Notes: generated by a model from the sequence alone, not told the origin. A stretch of DNA of 64,000 bases from Endozoicomonas arenosclerae (GCF_001562015.1 NZ_LASA01000065.1:9843-73842); one strand, 5' to 3'; shown: positions 6,105 through 15,455, counted from the first letter of the stretch. Translations and numbers: made by a program.

Positions 6105-8083
6105 GCTTCTGCCTCCACTGCAGTGATTTCCATTAGGCATTGTCTGGTTTTGACCTGATCTCCGGCTGTTGAAGAAACCGTTTCCACTGTACCGGATACC
6201 CGAGCTTTGAGTGCATGTTCCATCTTCATGGCTTCGAGAACCATCACCGTCTGGCCGGTTTCCACCATGTCCCCAGGTTTAGCCAGAACATCGATGATGA
6301 CTCCGTCCATAGAGGCCAGTACTCGACCGTCACCCGCAAATTCTGTGGACTGCGCGGGGGCATGAGTCTGATTTTTCCAAAGAGTGTTGCCCTGCAGGGT
6401 CGAGAGATGAAGCTGATCATCCAACAAAACGAAGTCACAGTGCTGGACCAGACCGTTGACGGAATACTTCATGTATTGATCATCAATAGACAACAATGTC
6501 AGTGAATAGTCCTGGTCTTGCGACTGGATGCGGTAGTGATTTTTTTCAGTGACGTTCAGTGATACCTGAAAGGCCTGTCCCTCACCTGCAGTGTCGCAAT
6601 GCAGCTTGTAGTGCCAAGGGGTAAAGCGTGTTGCTCCCCACACCTGTTGTTTATCGTGACCAGGGTTTTCGAGATGGAAAAAGGCCATGGCAGCCAGAGC
6701 TGAACTTTCCATCAGGCTGGCTTCTGACAGATTGAAGGCATCATCTGAGAATTCCTGATCCAGGAATGCTGTAGTGGCATGACCCTCAATAAAAACTGGC
6801 TCTTTCAATATTCGGCTGAGGAAGTGCTGGTTATGCTTTACTCCCAGCAGTTTCATGTCCTCCAGAGCACAAACCAGTTTGCGGCGAGCCGTTTCACGAT
6901 CATGACCGTGGGCAATTACCTTTGCCAGCATGGGGTCATAAAAGGGTGATACGGTTTGATTGATCTGGATACCATGGTCAACGCGAACCTGTTCAGGAAG
7001 CTGCCAGTCGAGGATCTGGCCAGTCTGGGGCAGGAAATTGTCAGCAGGATCTTCAGCGTAGAGGCGAACTTCAATGGCGTGACCCTTTAGGCTCACCTGC
7101 TCTTGAGTCAAAGGCAAGGGTTGTCCTTCAGCCACCATAATCTGCCATGCAACCAGATCAACGTCAGCCACCAGTTCTGTCACCGGGTGCTCAACCTGCA
7201 GTCGGGTGTTCATCTCCAGGAAATAAAAGTTGCGATCCCGGTCGACCAGAAACTCCACAGTGCCTGCACCCACATAATCACAGCTCTTGGCAGCGCGAAC
7301 AGCGGCTTCACCCATCTGCTGGCGGAGTGATTCTGTTACAAAGGGAGAGGGGGATTCTTCGACGACTTTCTGAAAGCGTCTCTGGATAGAGCAGTCACGC
7401 TCGCCCAGATAAATGCAGTTCCCCTGTCGATCGGCAAACACCTGAATCTCAATGTGTCTGGGCTCAATAATGGCTTTTTCGAGAATCAGTTCGCCACTGC
7501 CAAAGGCATTGGTGGCTTCTGAACGGGCTGATTTCAGGTTTTCCAGAAAAGAGGTTTCGTCGTCTACCTGACGCATACCTCGACCGCCCCCTCCTGCGGA
7601 AGCTTTGACCATGACCGGGAAACCGATTCTTCTGGCTTCGGACAACAGGACTTCATCACTCTGATCAGCGCCTTCATAACCCGGAATACACGGGACGCCG
7701 GCTTCCAACATGGCTATCTTGGCCTGACGTTTGTTACCCATTAGCTCAATGGCATTGGCGTCTGGGCCTATAAAAGTGATACCTGAACGGGCACAGGCTT
7801 CAGAGAAATCAGTGTTCTCAGATAAAAAGCCATAGCCGGGATGAATGGCATCTGCGCCAGTTGCTTTGGCAGCGTTCAGTACTGCCTCTTTATTCAGATA
7901 GGACGATGATACTTCTGGAGCGCCAATCAGAACCGCTTCATCGGCCAGCGTTGTGTGCAAAGCATCGTGATCAGCTTCGCTGTATACGGCAACGGTTCTG
8001 TATCCCATGGCCTTGGCGGTGCGGATGACTCGCACGGCAATCTCGCCACGGTTGGCAATAAGAATTTTATTTAATGAGGGCAT
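6101..8083 (-). CDS. atuF: Geranyl-CoA carboxylase, biotin-containing alpha subunit
   Basis: A biotin-dependent acyl-CoA carboxylase alpha subunit of 660 aa. The biotin carboxylase domain (about 1-450) begins NKILIANRGEIAVRVIRTAK and contains the ATP-grasp glycine-rich loop SAGGGGRGM and EMNTRLQVEHPVTE. The C-terminal biotinyl domain carries EAMKMEH, with the biotinylated Lys near residue 620. It carboxylates biotin and hands CO2 to AtuC, giving the gamma-methyl carboxylation of geranyl-CoA. 3-methylcrotonyl-CoA carboxylase (LiuD) is the close alternative. The atu assignment rests on AtuA, AtuB and a TetR in the same cluster. The start at 8083 fits the family N-terminus. The longer frame to 8176 would overlap atuE. 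Spacing to atuE is 37 nt. Confidence 0.85.
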   Translation of the reverse strand: MPSLNKILIANRGEIAVRVIRTAKAMGYRTVAVYSEADHDALHTTLADEAVLIGAPEVSSSYLNKEAVLNAAKATGADAIHPGYGFLSENTDFSEACARSGITFIGPDANAIELMGNKRQAKIAMLEAGVPCIPGYEGADQSDEVLLSEARRIGFPVMVKASAGGGGRGMRQVDDETSFLENLKSARSEATNAFGSGELILEKAIIEPRHIEIQVFADRQGNCIYLGERDCSIQRRFQKVVEESPSPFVTESLRQQMGEAAVRAAKSCDYVGAGTVEFLVDRDRNFYFLEMNTRLQVEHPVTELVADVDLVAWQIMVAEGQPLPLTQEQVSLKGHAIEVRLYAEDPADNFLPQTGQILDWQLPEQVRVDHGIQINQTVSPFYDPMLAKVIAHGHDRETARRKLVCALEDMKLLGVKHNQHFLSRILKEPVFIEGHATTAFLDQEFSDDAFNLSEASLMESSALAAMAFFHLENPGHDKQQVWGATRFTPWHYKLHCDTAGEGQAFQVSLNVTEKNHYRIQSQDQDYSLTLLSIDDQYMKYSVNGLVQHCDFVLLDDQLHLSTLQGNTLWKNQTHAPAQSTEFAGDGRVLASMDGVIIDVLAKPGDMVETGQTVMVLEAMKMEHALKARVSGTVETVSSTAGDQVKTRQCLMEITAVEAEA

Positions 8084-8120
8084 GGCATTTCTCAATTTTA
8101 CTTTTTCATGCACGGTCTGA

Positions 8121-8915
8121 TTACTCAGACAGCCAGCTGGGCGTGCGCTTTTCTTTAAAGGCCTGAATACCCTCAAGACCTTCTTCGCCTGTCACAGCGC
8201 TGGAGAAAAGCCGGGCAGCGTAATCCAGAGATTCTCCGGAAGGTTGTCCGGCAATAGACAGCATCAGGGCTTTGGTCATCGCATTCGCTCCGGGAGCGCA
8301 GCGTTTGACCCGTTGGATGGCGTCCTTAACAGCCACATCAAGAGCTGCCGATGATTCTACGCACTGATGAACAATGCCCAGTTCACAGGCTTCTGAGCCA
8401 GAAATTCTCTCTCCCATCAAGGCAAGCCGGCGAGCTTGTGTAATGCCGATTCGGTGGACAACAAAAGGGGCAATCTGGGCGGGTGGAATCCCAAGAGTGG
8501 TTTCAGGCATGCCAAACTTCGCTGCAGAGGTGCTGACAGCAAAGTCGGAAACACAGACCATGCCAAAGCCTCCACCCATTACGGCGCCTTCAATGGCGGC
8601 AATCACGACCTGCTCAAGATGGCTGACGGCAGTGATCAAATCGCCAAACCTTCGGTTGCTCTCGAAAGCACTTTCCGGATCACTGTTTGCCGAGTTCATG
8701 CTTTTAAGGTCTGCACCGGCACAGAAGTGCCCACCATTACCGCGCAAGATGACGGCTCTTACTGATCGGTTGCCCTCAAGCTGTCCAAATACTTCCAACA
8801 GTTCATCAATCATTGGATCGCTGAGCGCATTTCGGGCATCAGGACGATTCAGTCGGACATGAAGAGCCCTTTCTTCAAGGCTCAGTTCCAGCGTTTCAAA
8901 ACCAGACAGTTTCAT
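8121..8915 (-). CDS. atuE: Isohexenylglutaconyl-CoA hydratase (enoyl-CoA hydratase family)
   Basis: A crotonase-fold protein of 264 aa. The oxyanion-hole segments are GGHFCAGADL and EGAVMGGGFGMV, followed by the FGMPETTLGI active-site helix with a conserved Glu. In the acyclic terpene pathway it hydrates isohexenylglutaconyl-CoA, the product of geranyl-CoA carboxylase. In leucine breakdown the analogous LiuC acts on methylglutaconyl-CoA. Its place between atuD and atuF, in the P. aeruginosa order, favours AtuE. It starts 6 nt after the atuD stop, so it is surely in the same transcript. Confidence 0.85.
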   Translation of the reverse strand: MKLSGFETLELSLEERALHVRLNRPDARNALSDPMIDELLEVFGQLEGNRSVRAVILRGNGGHFCAGADLKSMNSANSDPESAFESNRRFGDLITAVSHLEQVVIAAIEGAVMGGGFGMVCVSDFAVSTSAAKFGMPETTLGIPPAQIAPFVVHRIGITQARRLALMGERISGSEACELGIVHQCVESSAALDVAVKDAIQRVKRCAPGANAMTKALMLSIAGQPSGESLDYAARLFSSAVTGEEGLEGIQAFKEKRTPSWLSE

Positions 8916-8921
8916 ACGACA

Positions 8922-10082
8922 TTAGCCTCTTTTCTGGCCGGGTAGCAGTCCCAGATACTTGCAGATGATGCCCAGCATGACTTCGTCTGCACCGCCGCCA
9001 ATGGACATCAGACGGGAGTCTCTGTAAAAACGGGAAACTTTGTTGTCCCACATATAGCCCATTCCGCCCCAGAACTGCAGGCAACCATCGGTGACTTCAC
9101 GGGCCAGGCGACCAGTCTTGAGTTTCAGCATGGAAGCCAGTTTGGTGACATCCTCACCTTCAACATATTGTTCAACGGCTTGATAGAGAGCGGCTCTGAC
9201 TATTTCAGTTTCGGTCTGCAGTTCAGCCAGGCGGTAGTGAAGGTACTGGTTATCCAGCAGAGGTTTGCCAAAAGCTTTTCGCTCGTAGCAATAGTCAGCG
9301 GTCTCGCTCACACACAGATCAAGGGTTTTCAGAATACTGGCTACACAGAACAGACGCTCTTCCTGAAACTGCTGCATTTGCATGGTGAAGCCCTGACCTT
9401 CAGCGCCAATACGGAAACGCTGGGGGACCCGGACATCATCAAAGAAAATCTGGGCGGTATCGGAAGAGCGCATACCCAGCTTGTTCAGGCGTGGAGAAAC
9501 TTCAACGCCAGGGGTATTGGTCGGTACAATAATCAGGGATTTGTTGATGTGTCTGGCGTCATCAGAGGTGTTTGCAAGTACACACAGAAAGTCTGCCTGG
9601 GTGGAATTGGTAATCCACATCTTGCTGCCGTTTATTACATAGTCATCGCCGTCTTTTCGGGCTTCTGTTTTGATAGAAGCTACATCGGAGCCAGCACCTG
9701 GTTCACTGACTGCAATACTGGCAACCTGGTCGCCGGCAATGGCAGGCGTCAGAAACTCTTTGCGAAGTTCGTCGCTGCCGTATCGTGCCAGAGCCGGTGT
9801 GGCCATATTGGTTTGTACCCCAATAGCCATAGGAATGCTGCCGCAATGGATAGCACCCAGCTCTTCAGCCACCAGGGCTTCATAGCTGTAATCCAGGCCC
9901 AGACCCCCGTAAGAAACGGGTTTGGCAACGCCCAGTAGACCCAGGTTGCCCAGTTTCTTAAAGAGATCGTGGGCCGGGAAAATGCCTTCCTCTTCCCACT
10001 GTTCAACGTAGGGATTGATCTCTTTCTCGATGACCTGCGCCATGGTTCGGCGTATTTCGTTGTGTTCCTCGGTAAACTTCAT
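8922..10082 (-). CDS. atuD: Citronellyl-CoA dehydrogenase (acyl-CoA dehydrogenase family)
   Basis: An acyl-CoA dehydrogenase of 386 aa with the flavin motif SIAVSEPGAGSDVASI, the ERKAFGKP helix and QFWGGMGYMW. As in the last gene of the cluster, the C-terminal catalytic Glu position is Gly (IGGGADEV) and a Glu in FQEERLF is the likely base, a branched-chain-type active site. In P. aeruginosa AtuD converts citronellyl-CoA to geranyl-CoA. It lies between atuC and atuE as there. The 65-nt gap to atuC contains AACAATAAC (motif 10104-10111 on the complement), a possible Hfq/Crc site 22-29 nt before the start. Confidence 0.85.
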   Translation of the reverse strand: MKFTEEHNEIRRTMAQVIEKEINPYVEQWEEEGIFPAHDLFKKLGNLGLLGVAKPVSYGGLGLDYSYEALVAEELGAIHCGSIPMAIGVQTNMATPALARYGSDELRKEFLTPAIAGDQVASIAVSEPGAGSDVASIKTEARKDGDDYVINGSKMWITNSTQADFLCVLANTSDDARHINKSLIIVPTNTPGVEVSPRLNKLGMRSSDTAQIFFDDVRVPQRFRIGAEGQGFTMQMQQFQEERLFCVASILKTLDLCVSETADYCYERKAFGKPLLDNQYLHYRLAELQTETEIVRAALYQAVEQYVEGEDVTKLASMLKLKTGRLAREVTDGCLQFWGGMGYMWDNKVSRFYRDSRLMSIGGGADEVMLGIICKYLGLLPGQKRG

Positions 10083-10102
10083 CAGGGGCTCCGGTATTCT
10101 GC

Positions 10103-10112
10103 GTTATTGTTA
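10103..10112 (-). promoter_or_regulatory. AAnAAnAA motif in the atuD leader
   Basis: On the minus strand the atuC-atuD gap reads CTAACAATAACGC, a match to the AAnAAnAA Hfq/Crc motif, 22-29 nt before the atuD ATG. The sequence is seen directly. Use as a translational control site is inferred. Confidence 0.3.
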
Positions 10113-10147
10113 GTTTCTTTTGATCGTGGCTGATTTATGAAATTCAG

Positions 10148-11758
10148 TTAGAAGCGAGCTGCACCAAAGGTGATGGAACGTATCTGGCGTTGTTCGCCTT
10201 CACGACAGATGTCCAGCAGAAAGCCCAGCAACTGGCGGCTGTCCCTTGGGTCTATCAGGCCATCATCCCAGAGTCTGGCAGTACCAAACAGAGCCGTCGC
10301 GCTCTGGTTCAGGAAGTCTGCTGTGCTTTGTTCCATCTGTTCCAGTTGCTGCTTATCGGGCTCTACACCGGCTTTGCGGGCTTTTTCTTCCGCCACGATT
10401 CTCAGCACCATCCCAGCCTGCTCGCCACCCATAATCGCCGTTCTGGCGGATGGCCAGGCGAATATGAAATGAGGATCAAGGCCTCGGCCGCACATGGCAT
10501 AGTTGCCCGCACCATAAGAGCCGCCAACCACCAGGCTGATTTTTGGAACCTGGGCATTGGCCACCGCCTGAATCATCTTTGAACCGTGTTTAACAACACC
10601 GTTCTGTTCGGTTTCTGTTCCGACCAGAAACCCCGTGGTGTTATGGAGGAATAACAGAGCAGTATTACTTTGCTCACAGAGTTGAATAAATTGGGATGCC
10701 TTGTTGGCACCTTTGGGAGTGATAGGGCCGTTATTGCCAATGACACCGACAGGCTGGCCCTGAATACGACAATGTCCACAAACAGTGCCTTGATCAAAGC
10801 CGGGTTTGAACTCCATGAAATCAGAGCCATCAGCTATACGTGCTATGAGTTCTTTAACGTCGTAGGGGGTCTTTGGGTCTGAGGGGACAATACCCATCAG
10901 CTCGTCCGGGTTGTAGAGAGGCTCCTTGAAGGATTTCTGACTCTTCGGCAGAGGCTCCCAGTTCAGGGTTCCAACAACTTCTCGGGCAATGCGGATACCG
11001 TCCGCATCGTTTTCAGCCAGATATTCGCCTGTACCTGCCACAGCGGCATGCATGTCGGCGCCACCCAGCTCTTCATCGTCAGCTATTTCACCTGTGGCTG
11101 CTTTCAGCAGGGGAGGGCCGGCCAGGAAAATCTTGCTCTTGTTGCGCACCAGAATCATGTAGTCCGACAAGCCAGCCTGATAAGCTCCACCCGCTGTAGC
11201 ATTGCCATGTACGACCGTGATCTGGGGTATACCCGCTGCAGAAAGTCGAGCCTGATTGGCAAAGCCATTGGCACCACGGACAAAAGATTCTGTCGCATAA
11301 TTGAGGTTGGCGCCGCCACTTTCCAGAAGATTAATGATCGGCAGTTTATTCTCGAGAGCAATCTTCTGGGCTCGAATGGTTTTCTCCAGACCAATGGGGG
11401 AAAAGGTTCCCCCCTTGACCGAGTAGTTGTTCACTTGAACAAGACAACGAACGCCTGATACATAGCCAATACCTGCAATAAAGCCCCCACCAGCACTGCT
11501 GCCATCTTTATCGTCGTACATCTTGTAGCCCACCAGAGAGCTCAGCTCTATGAAGGGGGCGCCAGGGTCCAGCAGGCAGTGCAGACGTTCTCTGGGCAGT
11601 AATTTGTCGAGCTTGGCCAGAGCCTCCCGCTTTTTGCCTGCGGTATCGACTACCAGTTGCTCAATGGCCTGGAATTCTTTGACTTTTTCTGACATCCATT
11701 CGGCATTGGCAGCGAAGCTTTCTGAGCCGGTATTGATGCTGGATTCGATGATAGCCAT
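10148..11758 (-). CDS. atuC: Geranyl-CoA carboxylase, carboxyltransferase beta subunit
   Basis: An acyl-CoA carboxyltransferase of 536 aa with two crotonase-like halves. The N-half contains KGGTFSPIGLEKTIRAQ and NLLESGGANL. The C-half contains TTGFLVGTE, VVGGSYGAGNYAMCGR and IMGGEQAG. It transfers CO2 from the biotin of AtuF to the gamma-methyl group of the acyl-CoA. The same family includes 3-methylcrotonyl-CoA carboxylase beta (LiuB, MccB), and sequence alone cannot settle the substrate. The neighbours atuA, atuB and atuR favour geranyl-CoA. It begins 39 nt after the atuB stop. Confidence 0.85.
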   Translation of the reverse strand: MAIIESSINTGSESFAANAEWMSEKVKEFQAIEQLVVDTAGKKREALAKLDKLLPRERLHCLLDPGAPFIELSSLVGYKMYDDKDGSSAGGGFIAGIGYVSGVRCLVQVNNYSVKGGTFSPIGLEKTIRAQKIALENKLPIINLLESGGANLNYATESFVRGANGFANQARLSAAGIPQITVVHGNATAGGAYQAGLSDYMILVRNKSKIFLAGPPLLKAATGEIADDEELGGADMHAAVAGTGEYLAENDADGIRIAREVVGTLNWEPLPKSQKSFKEPLYNPDELMGIVPSDPKTPYDVKELIARIADGSDFMEFKPGFDQGTVCGHCRIQGQPVGVIGNNGPITPKGANKASQFIQLCEQSNTALLFLHNTTGFLVGTETEQNGVVKHGSKMIQAVANAQVPKISLVVGGSYGAGNYAMCGRGLDPHFIFAWPSARTAIMGGEQAGMVLRIVAEEKARKAGVEPDKQQLEQMEQSTADFLNQSATALFGTARLWDDGLIDPRDSRQLLGFLLDICREGEQRQIRSITFGAARF

Positions 11759-11797
11759 GGTGTTATGGGTCTCGTGAGCAGTCCTGAATGTTAAAAA

Positions 11798-12682
11798 TTA
11801 CTTTTCGGAGTCTGAATATTTGTCCGTAACCCACCGGGGTGGGTTGGAGCGATGAAAACCATCAAAAGGCTGGTTGTTTTTCGCTTTCGGTAGTGGCCAG
11901 CTGTTATTACCCTGGGAGGCAGCGCCATCAATTCTCAGGGTTGAGCCACTGATGAAAGCAGCTGCTTCGCTGAGCAGAAAGCAGATTGCAGCACTGACTT
12001 CTGATTCGCTTCCCATACGTTTTAAGGGCACATGTTGATAGAGCTGCGAGAGCATGTTTTTGGTTGCGTCGTCGTAAGTATCCATGCCACTGGAAGCAAT
12101 CCAGCCAGGAGCAATAGCGTTGACCCTTACTCCACTTCTGCCCCATTCGTAGGCCGCTGTTTTGGTGAAGTTATCCATTCCCGCTCTGGCTGCTCCGGAA
12201 TGCCCCATGCCCGGCATGCCGCCCCAGTTATCCGCAATAATATTAACGACACTTCCGCCGTGTTCCTGCATGGACTGTTTAAAAACTTCTCGGGCCATCA
12301 GAAAACCACCGATAAGGTTGGTTTTCACAACGGCTTCAAAACCGTTCTTGCTGATATGTTCCAAAGGTGACGGGAACTGCCCGCCAGCGTTATTGACCAA
12401 TCCATGAATAACGCCTTTTTCTGAAACCACCTGACTGACCAGAGCGGTCACACCCTCTTCGTCACGAATATCGCAGGTATGAATAGATGCACTGCCACCG
12501 TCTTCAATGATTTCCTGCTGGACCTGCTCGAGCTTTTCCAGCTTTCTGCCTACCAGAATGGCATGGGCACCCAGAGCCGCCAGCTCGTGAGCAGTGCATC
12601 GCCCTATACCGCTGCCACCACCGGTGACAATGATGTTTTTGTTGTTGAACAGGTCTTGTCTGAAGATTGAAGCAAAACTCAT
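11798..12682 (-). CDS. atuB: SDR-family oxidoreductase of the acyclic terpene pathway
   Basis: A short-chain dehydrogenase/reductase of 294 aa with the NAD(P) motif TGGGSGIG (residues 20-27), NNAGG and RVNAIAPGWI. It resembles peroxisomal 2-enoyl-CoA reductases in the stretch HSGAARAGMDNFTK. The usual catalytic YxxxK tyrosine appears replaced, since Asp stands where the tyrosine of related reductases lies. In P. aeruginosa atuB follows atuA and is thought to act on terpenol or acyl intermediates, but its exact reaction is unsettled. It starts 69 nt after atuA and is part of the minus-strand operon. Confidence 0.8.
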   Translation of the reverse strand: MSFASIFRQDLFNNKNIIVTGGGSGIGRCTAHELAALGAHAILVGRKLEKLEQVQQEIIEDGGSASIHTCDIRDEEGVTALVSQVVSEKGVIHGLVNNAGGQFPSPLEHISKNGFEAVVKTNLIGGFLMAREVFKQSMQEHGGSVVNIIADNWGGMPGMGHSGAARAGMDNFTKTAAYEWGRSGVRVNAIAPGWIASSGMDTYDDATKNMLSQLYQHVPLKRMGSESEVSAAICFLLSEAAAFISGSTLRIDGAASQGNNSWPLPKAKNNQPFDGFHRSNPPRWVTDKYSDSEK

Positions 12683-12751
12683 GGGGTATCCTGTTTAAGC
12701 GCTCATGGCTGTTTTTATTGGTTCATAACTTTTTAAAGGAATATGACTGCT

Positions 12752-14584
12752 TTAATGGATCAGCTGTTTGGCTAAAGCAGGGGGCACTGGTATCGGGTAA
12801 TCCAGCATTTGTTGAGCGTAGGTTTTACCCTGAGGGTCCGGGTTCAGGCTCGCTATACCCCCGCCGCCCAGACTGTTTCTCAACAGAAAGTTGAAGGCGT
12901 TCAAGCCTGGTAAATACCAGCGTGAAACATCACTGTCAGGATCATCTAGAACATGAGACATGTGGTTGGCCAGTGACTCTTCAGTCAAAGCGGAAGCAAT
13001 GTAGGAAACATATTCAGGCTGTCGTGCAATCACCCCAATGTTGGAATGGTTACCTTTGTCACCGCTGCGACACCAGGCCAGTTTGACCAGAGGCACAGTT
13101 AACCAATCCTGATCCGGGGAAGCTTTTTCAACAGGCCATTCCGGTTGTGCTTCCAGAGTGAGCGGGTTGGAAGAGGAGTGGATGGTCACAGGTGTTGTTT
13201 GGTCATCTATTACCAAATGGACGTTAATATCACTCTTTGGAACCAGCAGAGAGTAGAGGCAAATACGAGGAGAAACGGATGGGCGACCACCGGTAACACT
13301 GCCCGCTATGCCAGAAGCCATGGCCGTGGCAGCCTGGGCAATTTCTTTGGAAAACAATACCAGTGCTTTTTTGTCAGGGTGAGTGACGGCAATGCGCATG
13401 ACTACTTCCCTGAAGCCGCTGTCATCACTTTGCGTTTGTTGGAGAGCTCCGGCACCCAGAGCATCAACACGTGTCCGGGTGAAGTCAGTAATGCCTTTGC
13501 TGGCAAACAGCTTGCGACACTTGGTCAGAATGCCTTCAGCTACTGATTCCGCTTTTGCAGACGCTTCAACACCACCAATCAGCAGGTTGGCAACGCAGCG
13601 GAAATCATCAATCCAGGTTCCTGAAACCTTGTAGTAGCCTGAAGGTGCATAGCCTTTGGCTCCCGCAACCGCTACGCGATCCTTCCCGGTCTCCTCAAGT
13701 TTGACCTGTGAGAAGTCACAAACGACATCTGGCAATAAATAGTGCCGGGGATTATCAATTTCATAGAGGATCTGTTCAGAGACGGTTCCTTGATTGACCA
13801 GCCCACCGGTATTTTCTGGCTTGGTGACTTCGAAGTGTCCGTCTGCATAACACTCAATGACTGGGAAGCCCATGTCATCAAAGCCTGAGACTGTTTTCCA
13901 GTCGGTAAAGTTTCCACCCGTACATTGAGTGCCACATTCTATGACATGGCCTGCCAGACTGGCCTGAGCCAATTTATCGTAATCGGTAGGCTGCCAGCCA
14001 AATTCCCAGGCCAGAGCACCGGTAACTACGGCACTGTCCACTATACGACCGGTAATGACTATATCGGCCCCGGCTGCCAATGCTGCGCTGATTCCTTCGT
14101 AGCCAAGGTAGGCATTAAGACTGACAAAGCTCTCTGGCATGGGAGCGTTGCTGAACATCTCAGTCAGGTTTTGCTCTCTGTAATGCTGCTGTTGATCCAT
14201 CAGGTTGTCACCGGTGACAACCGCCACTTTCAGAGACAGGCCTGCTTCTGAAATCACTTTGACAAGAGCATCCCTACAGGCCAATGGGTTGATCCCACCT
14301 GCGTTACTGATGACTTTTATATTCTTTTGAGCAATGGACTCAAGAAGAGGTGTCAGCACCTGAACAAAATCCGGAGCGTAGCCCATATCCGGATTCTTCA
14401 TGCGAGCCGCTGCCATGATGGACATGGTGACTTCGGCCAGATAATCAAAAACAAGGTAATCCAGTTGTGCTTTGCTCACCAGCTGATGGGCTGCTGTACT
14501 GGTGTCACCCCAGAAGGCGGAGGCACAACCGATGCGAATGCTTTTATCGTTGCTTTTTATAAGCTCAAGGCTGTTTGTATTCAT
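12752..14584 (-). CDS. atuA: Acyclic terpene utilisation protein AtuA (DUF1446 family)
   Basis: A protein of 610 aa with the DUF1446/AtuA N-terminal region ([13 protein letters not shown], then [17 protein letters not shown] and [15 protein letters not shown]). A C-terminal AtuA-like domain (about 500-600) has [20 protein letters not shown]. AtuA is required for growth on citronellol and geraniol in Pseudomonas, but its biochemical role is not established. It is the most pathway-specific marker in the cluster and separates it from the leucine (liu) cluster. The ATG at 14584 is preferred over 14665. The longer frame would run across the palindromic operator in the promoter. It is the first gene of the operon, divergent from atuR. 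Confidence 0.85.
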   Translation of the reverse strand: MNTNSLELIKSNDKSIRIGCASAFWGDTSTAAHQLVSKAQLDYLVFDYLAEVTMSIMAAARMKNPDMGYAPDFVQVLTPLLESIAQKNIKVISNAGGINPLACRDALVKVISEAGLSLKVAVVTGDNLMDQQQHYREQNLTEMFSNAPMPESFVSLNAYLGYEGISAALAAGADIVITGRIVDSAVVTGALAWEFGWQPTDYDKLAQASLAGHVIECGTQCTGGNFTDWKTVSGFDDMGFPVIECYADGHFEVTKPENTGGLVNQGTVSEQILYEIDNPRHYLLPDVVCDFSQVKLEETGKDRVAVAGAKGYAPSGYYKVSGTWIDDFRCVANLLIGGVEASAKAESVAEGILTKCRKLFASKGITDFTRTRVDALGAGALQQTQSDDSGFREVVMRIAVTHPDKKALVLFSKEIAQAATAMASGIAGSVTGGRPSVSPRICLYSLLVPKSDINVHLVIDDQTTPVTIHSSSNPLTLEAQPEWPVEKASPDQDWLTVPLVKLAWCRSGDKGNHSNIGVIARQPEYVSYIASALTEESLANHMSHVLDDPDSDVSRWYLPGLNAFNFLLRNSLGGGGIASLNPDPQGKTYAQQMLDYPIPVPPALAKQLIH

Positions 14585-14634
14585 TGTTAACTGCTCGGAT
14601 GCCACTGGCATCCTGATTGGGCAAGGGGTACTAT

Positions 14635-14667
14635 TTAAATTACCAAGCAAGCGCTTGGTTGGCAAAT
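14635..14667 (-). promoter_or_regulatory. atuA promoter with embedded TetR operator
   Basis: On the minus strand TTGCCA is followed by exactly 17 nt and TAATTT, a good -35/-10 pair for atuA. The spacer is filled by a palindrome, ACCAAGCAAGCGCTTGGT on the plus strand (14642-14659; arms ACCAAGC and GCTTGGT). Palindromes of this kind are typical operators of TetR-family regulators of acyl-CoA catabolism. Binding by the divergent AtuR would block RNA polymerase directly. The sequence is seen. The binding is inferred. Confidence 0.6.
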
Positions 14668-14794
14668 TTAAGAATGACTGTTAACCATGAAAATCCTGCT
14701 CTATGATGCGCTCGTTATTTTCTGGTTTGGGGTGTGCGACGCGGTTTGCATACTGTAGCGCCCACATTGGTAACTACTGTTTCAGGTCGGTTTT

Positions 14795-15409
14795 GTGAGT
14801 GAAATGTCTTCTGTTCTGCAGACGCTGGTGGATCAAAAAATTATCAATGCCCCTGACAGTGCCAAGGGGCGCTTGCTGAGAACGGCTGCCCACCTGTTTG
14901 TCGAACGGGGTTATGAACGTACGACAGTGAGAGAGTTGGCAAAAGAACTGGGGATTCAGTCGGGCAGTCTTTTTTACCATTACCCCAATAAAGAAGCGAT
15001 TCTGAAAGCCGTTCTGGTTGAGACCATTCACATCAACACTGCACGCATGCAGGAGGCTCTGTCTCGTACTGAAAATCCGAAAGAGCAGGTGCTGGCTCTG
15101 ATTCGCTGTGAGATTGAATCCATAATAGGCGAAACGGGCGAAGCCATGTCCCTGCTGTTATCCGAATGGCGTTCTCTGACCGAGGAGAGTCAGGAAGATA
15201 TTTTGGAGTTGCGAGATCAGTATGAAAGACTTTGGCTTGATAGCCTGGAAGAGTGTGAAGAAGAGGGCTTGCTGGCTATTGATCCGCATATTCTGAGGCA
15301 GTTTCTGCGAGGCGCTATTTCCTGGGTGAAAGTCTGGTATGACCCGGGTGGTCGACTGGATCTGGAGCAGCTTTGTGAAATGGCACTGACAATGGCGGTT
15401 AAAAAATAA
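14795..15409 (+). CDS. atuR: TetR-family transcriptional repressor of the atu operon
   Basis: A TetR-family regulator of 204 aa. The N-terminal helix-turn-helix lies at about residues 26-66 (RLLRTAAHLFVERGYERTTV, then GIQSGSLFYHYPNKEAIL). The C-terminal domain should bind an acyl-CoA or terpenoid ligand. The GTG at 14795 has AGG 9 nt upstream, and an ATG three codons later is an alternative. It is divergent from atuA with the candidate operator between them, the arrangement of P. aeruginosa atuR-atuA. It ends just before a strong bidirectional terminator. Confidence 0.8.
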   Translation: MSEMSSVLQTLVDQKIINAPDSAKGRLLRTAAHLFVERGYERTTVRELAKELGIQSGSLFYHYPNKEAILKAVLVETIHINTARMQEALSRTENPKEQVLALIRCEIESIIGETGEAMSLLLSEWRSLTEESQEDILELRDQYERLWLDSLEECEEEGLLAIDPHILRQFLRGAISWVKVWYDPGGRLDLEQLCEMALTMAVKK

Positions 15410-15440
15410 AAAAGGCCGACAAATCGTCGGCCTTAAAAAA
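15410..15440. terminator. Bidirectional terminator between atuR and the symporter gene
   Basis: Stem GGCCGAC (15414-15420)/GTCGGCC (15426-15432) with a 5-nt loop, flanked by A-runs on the left and TTAAAAAA on the right. The convergent genes end at 15409 and 15456. An A-rich 5' flank gives the U-tract for minus-strand transcripts. Confidence 0.8.
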
Positions 15441-15455
15441 TCAATCAGTTAACAC

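Noticed and set aside
4953-15409. Reading the catabolic cluster as the leucine/isovalerate (liu) pathway
   Set aside because: The presence of AtuA and an AtuB-like SDR, a TetR rather than MerR regulator and the exact atu order favour acyclic terpenes. Substrate specificity remains unproven.
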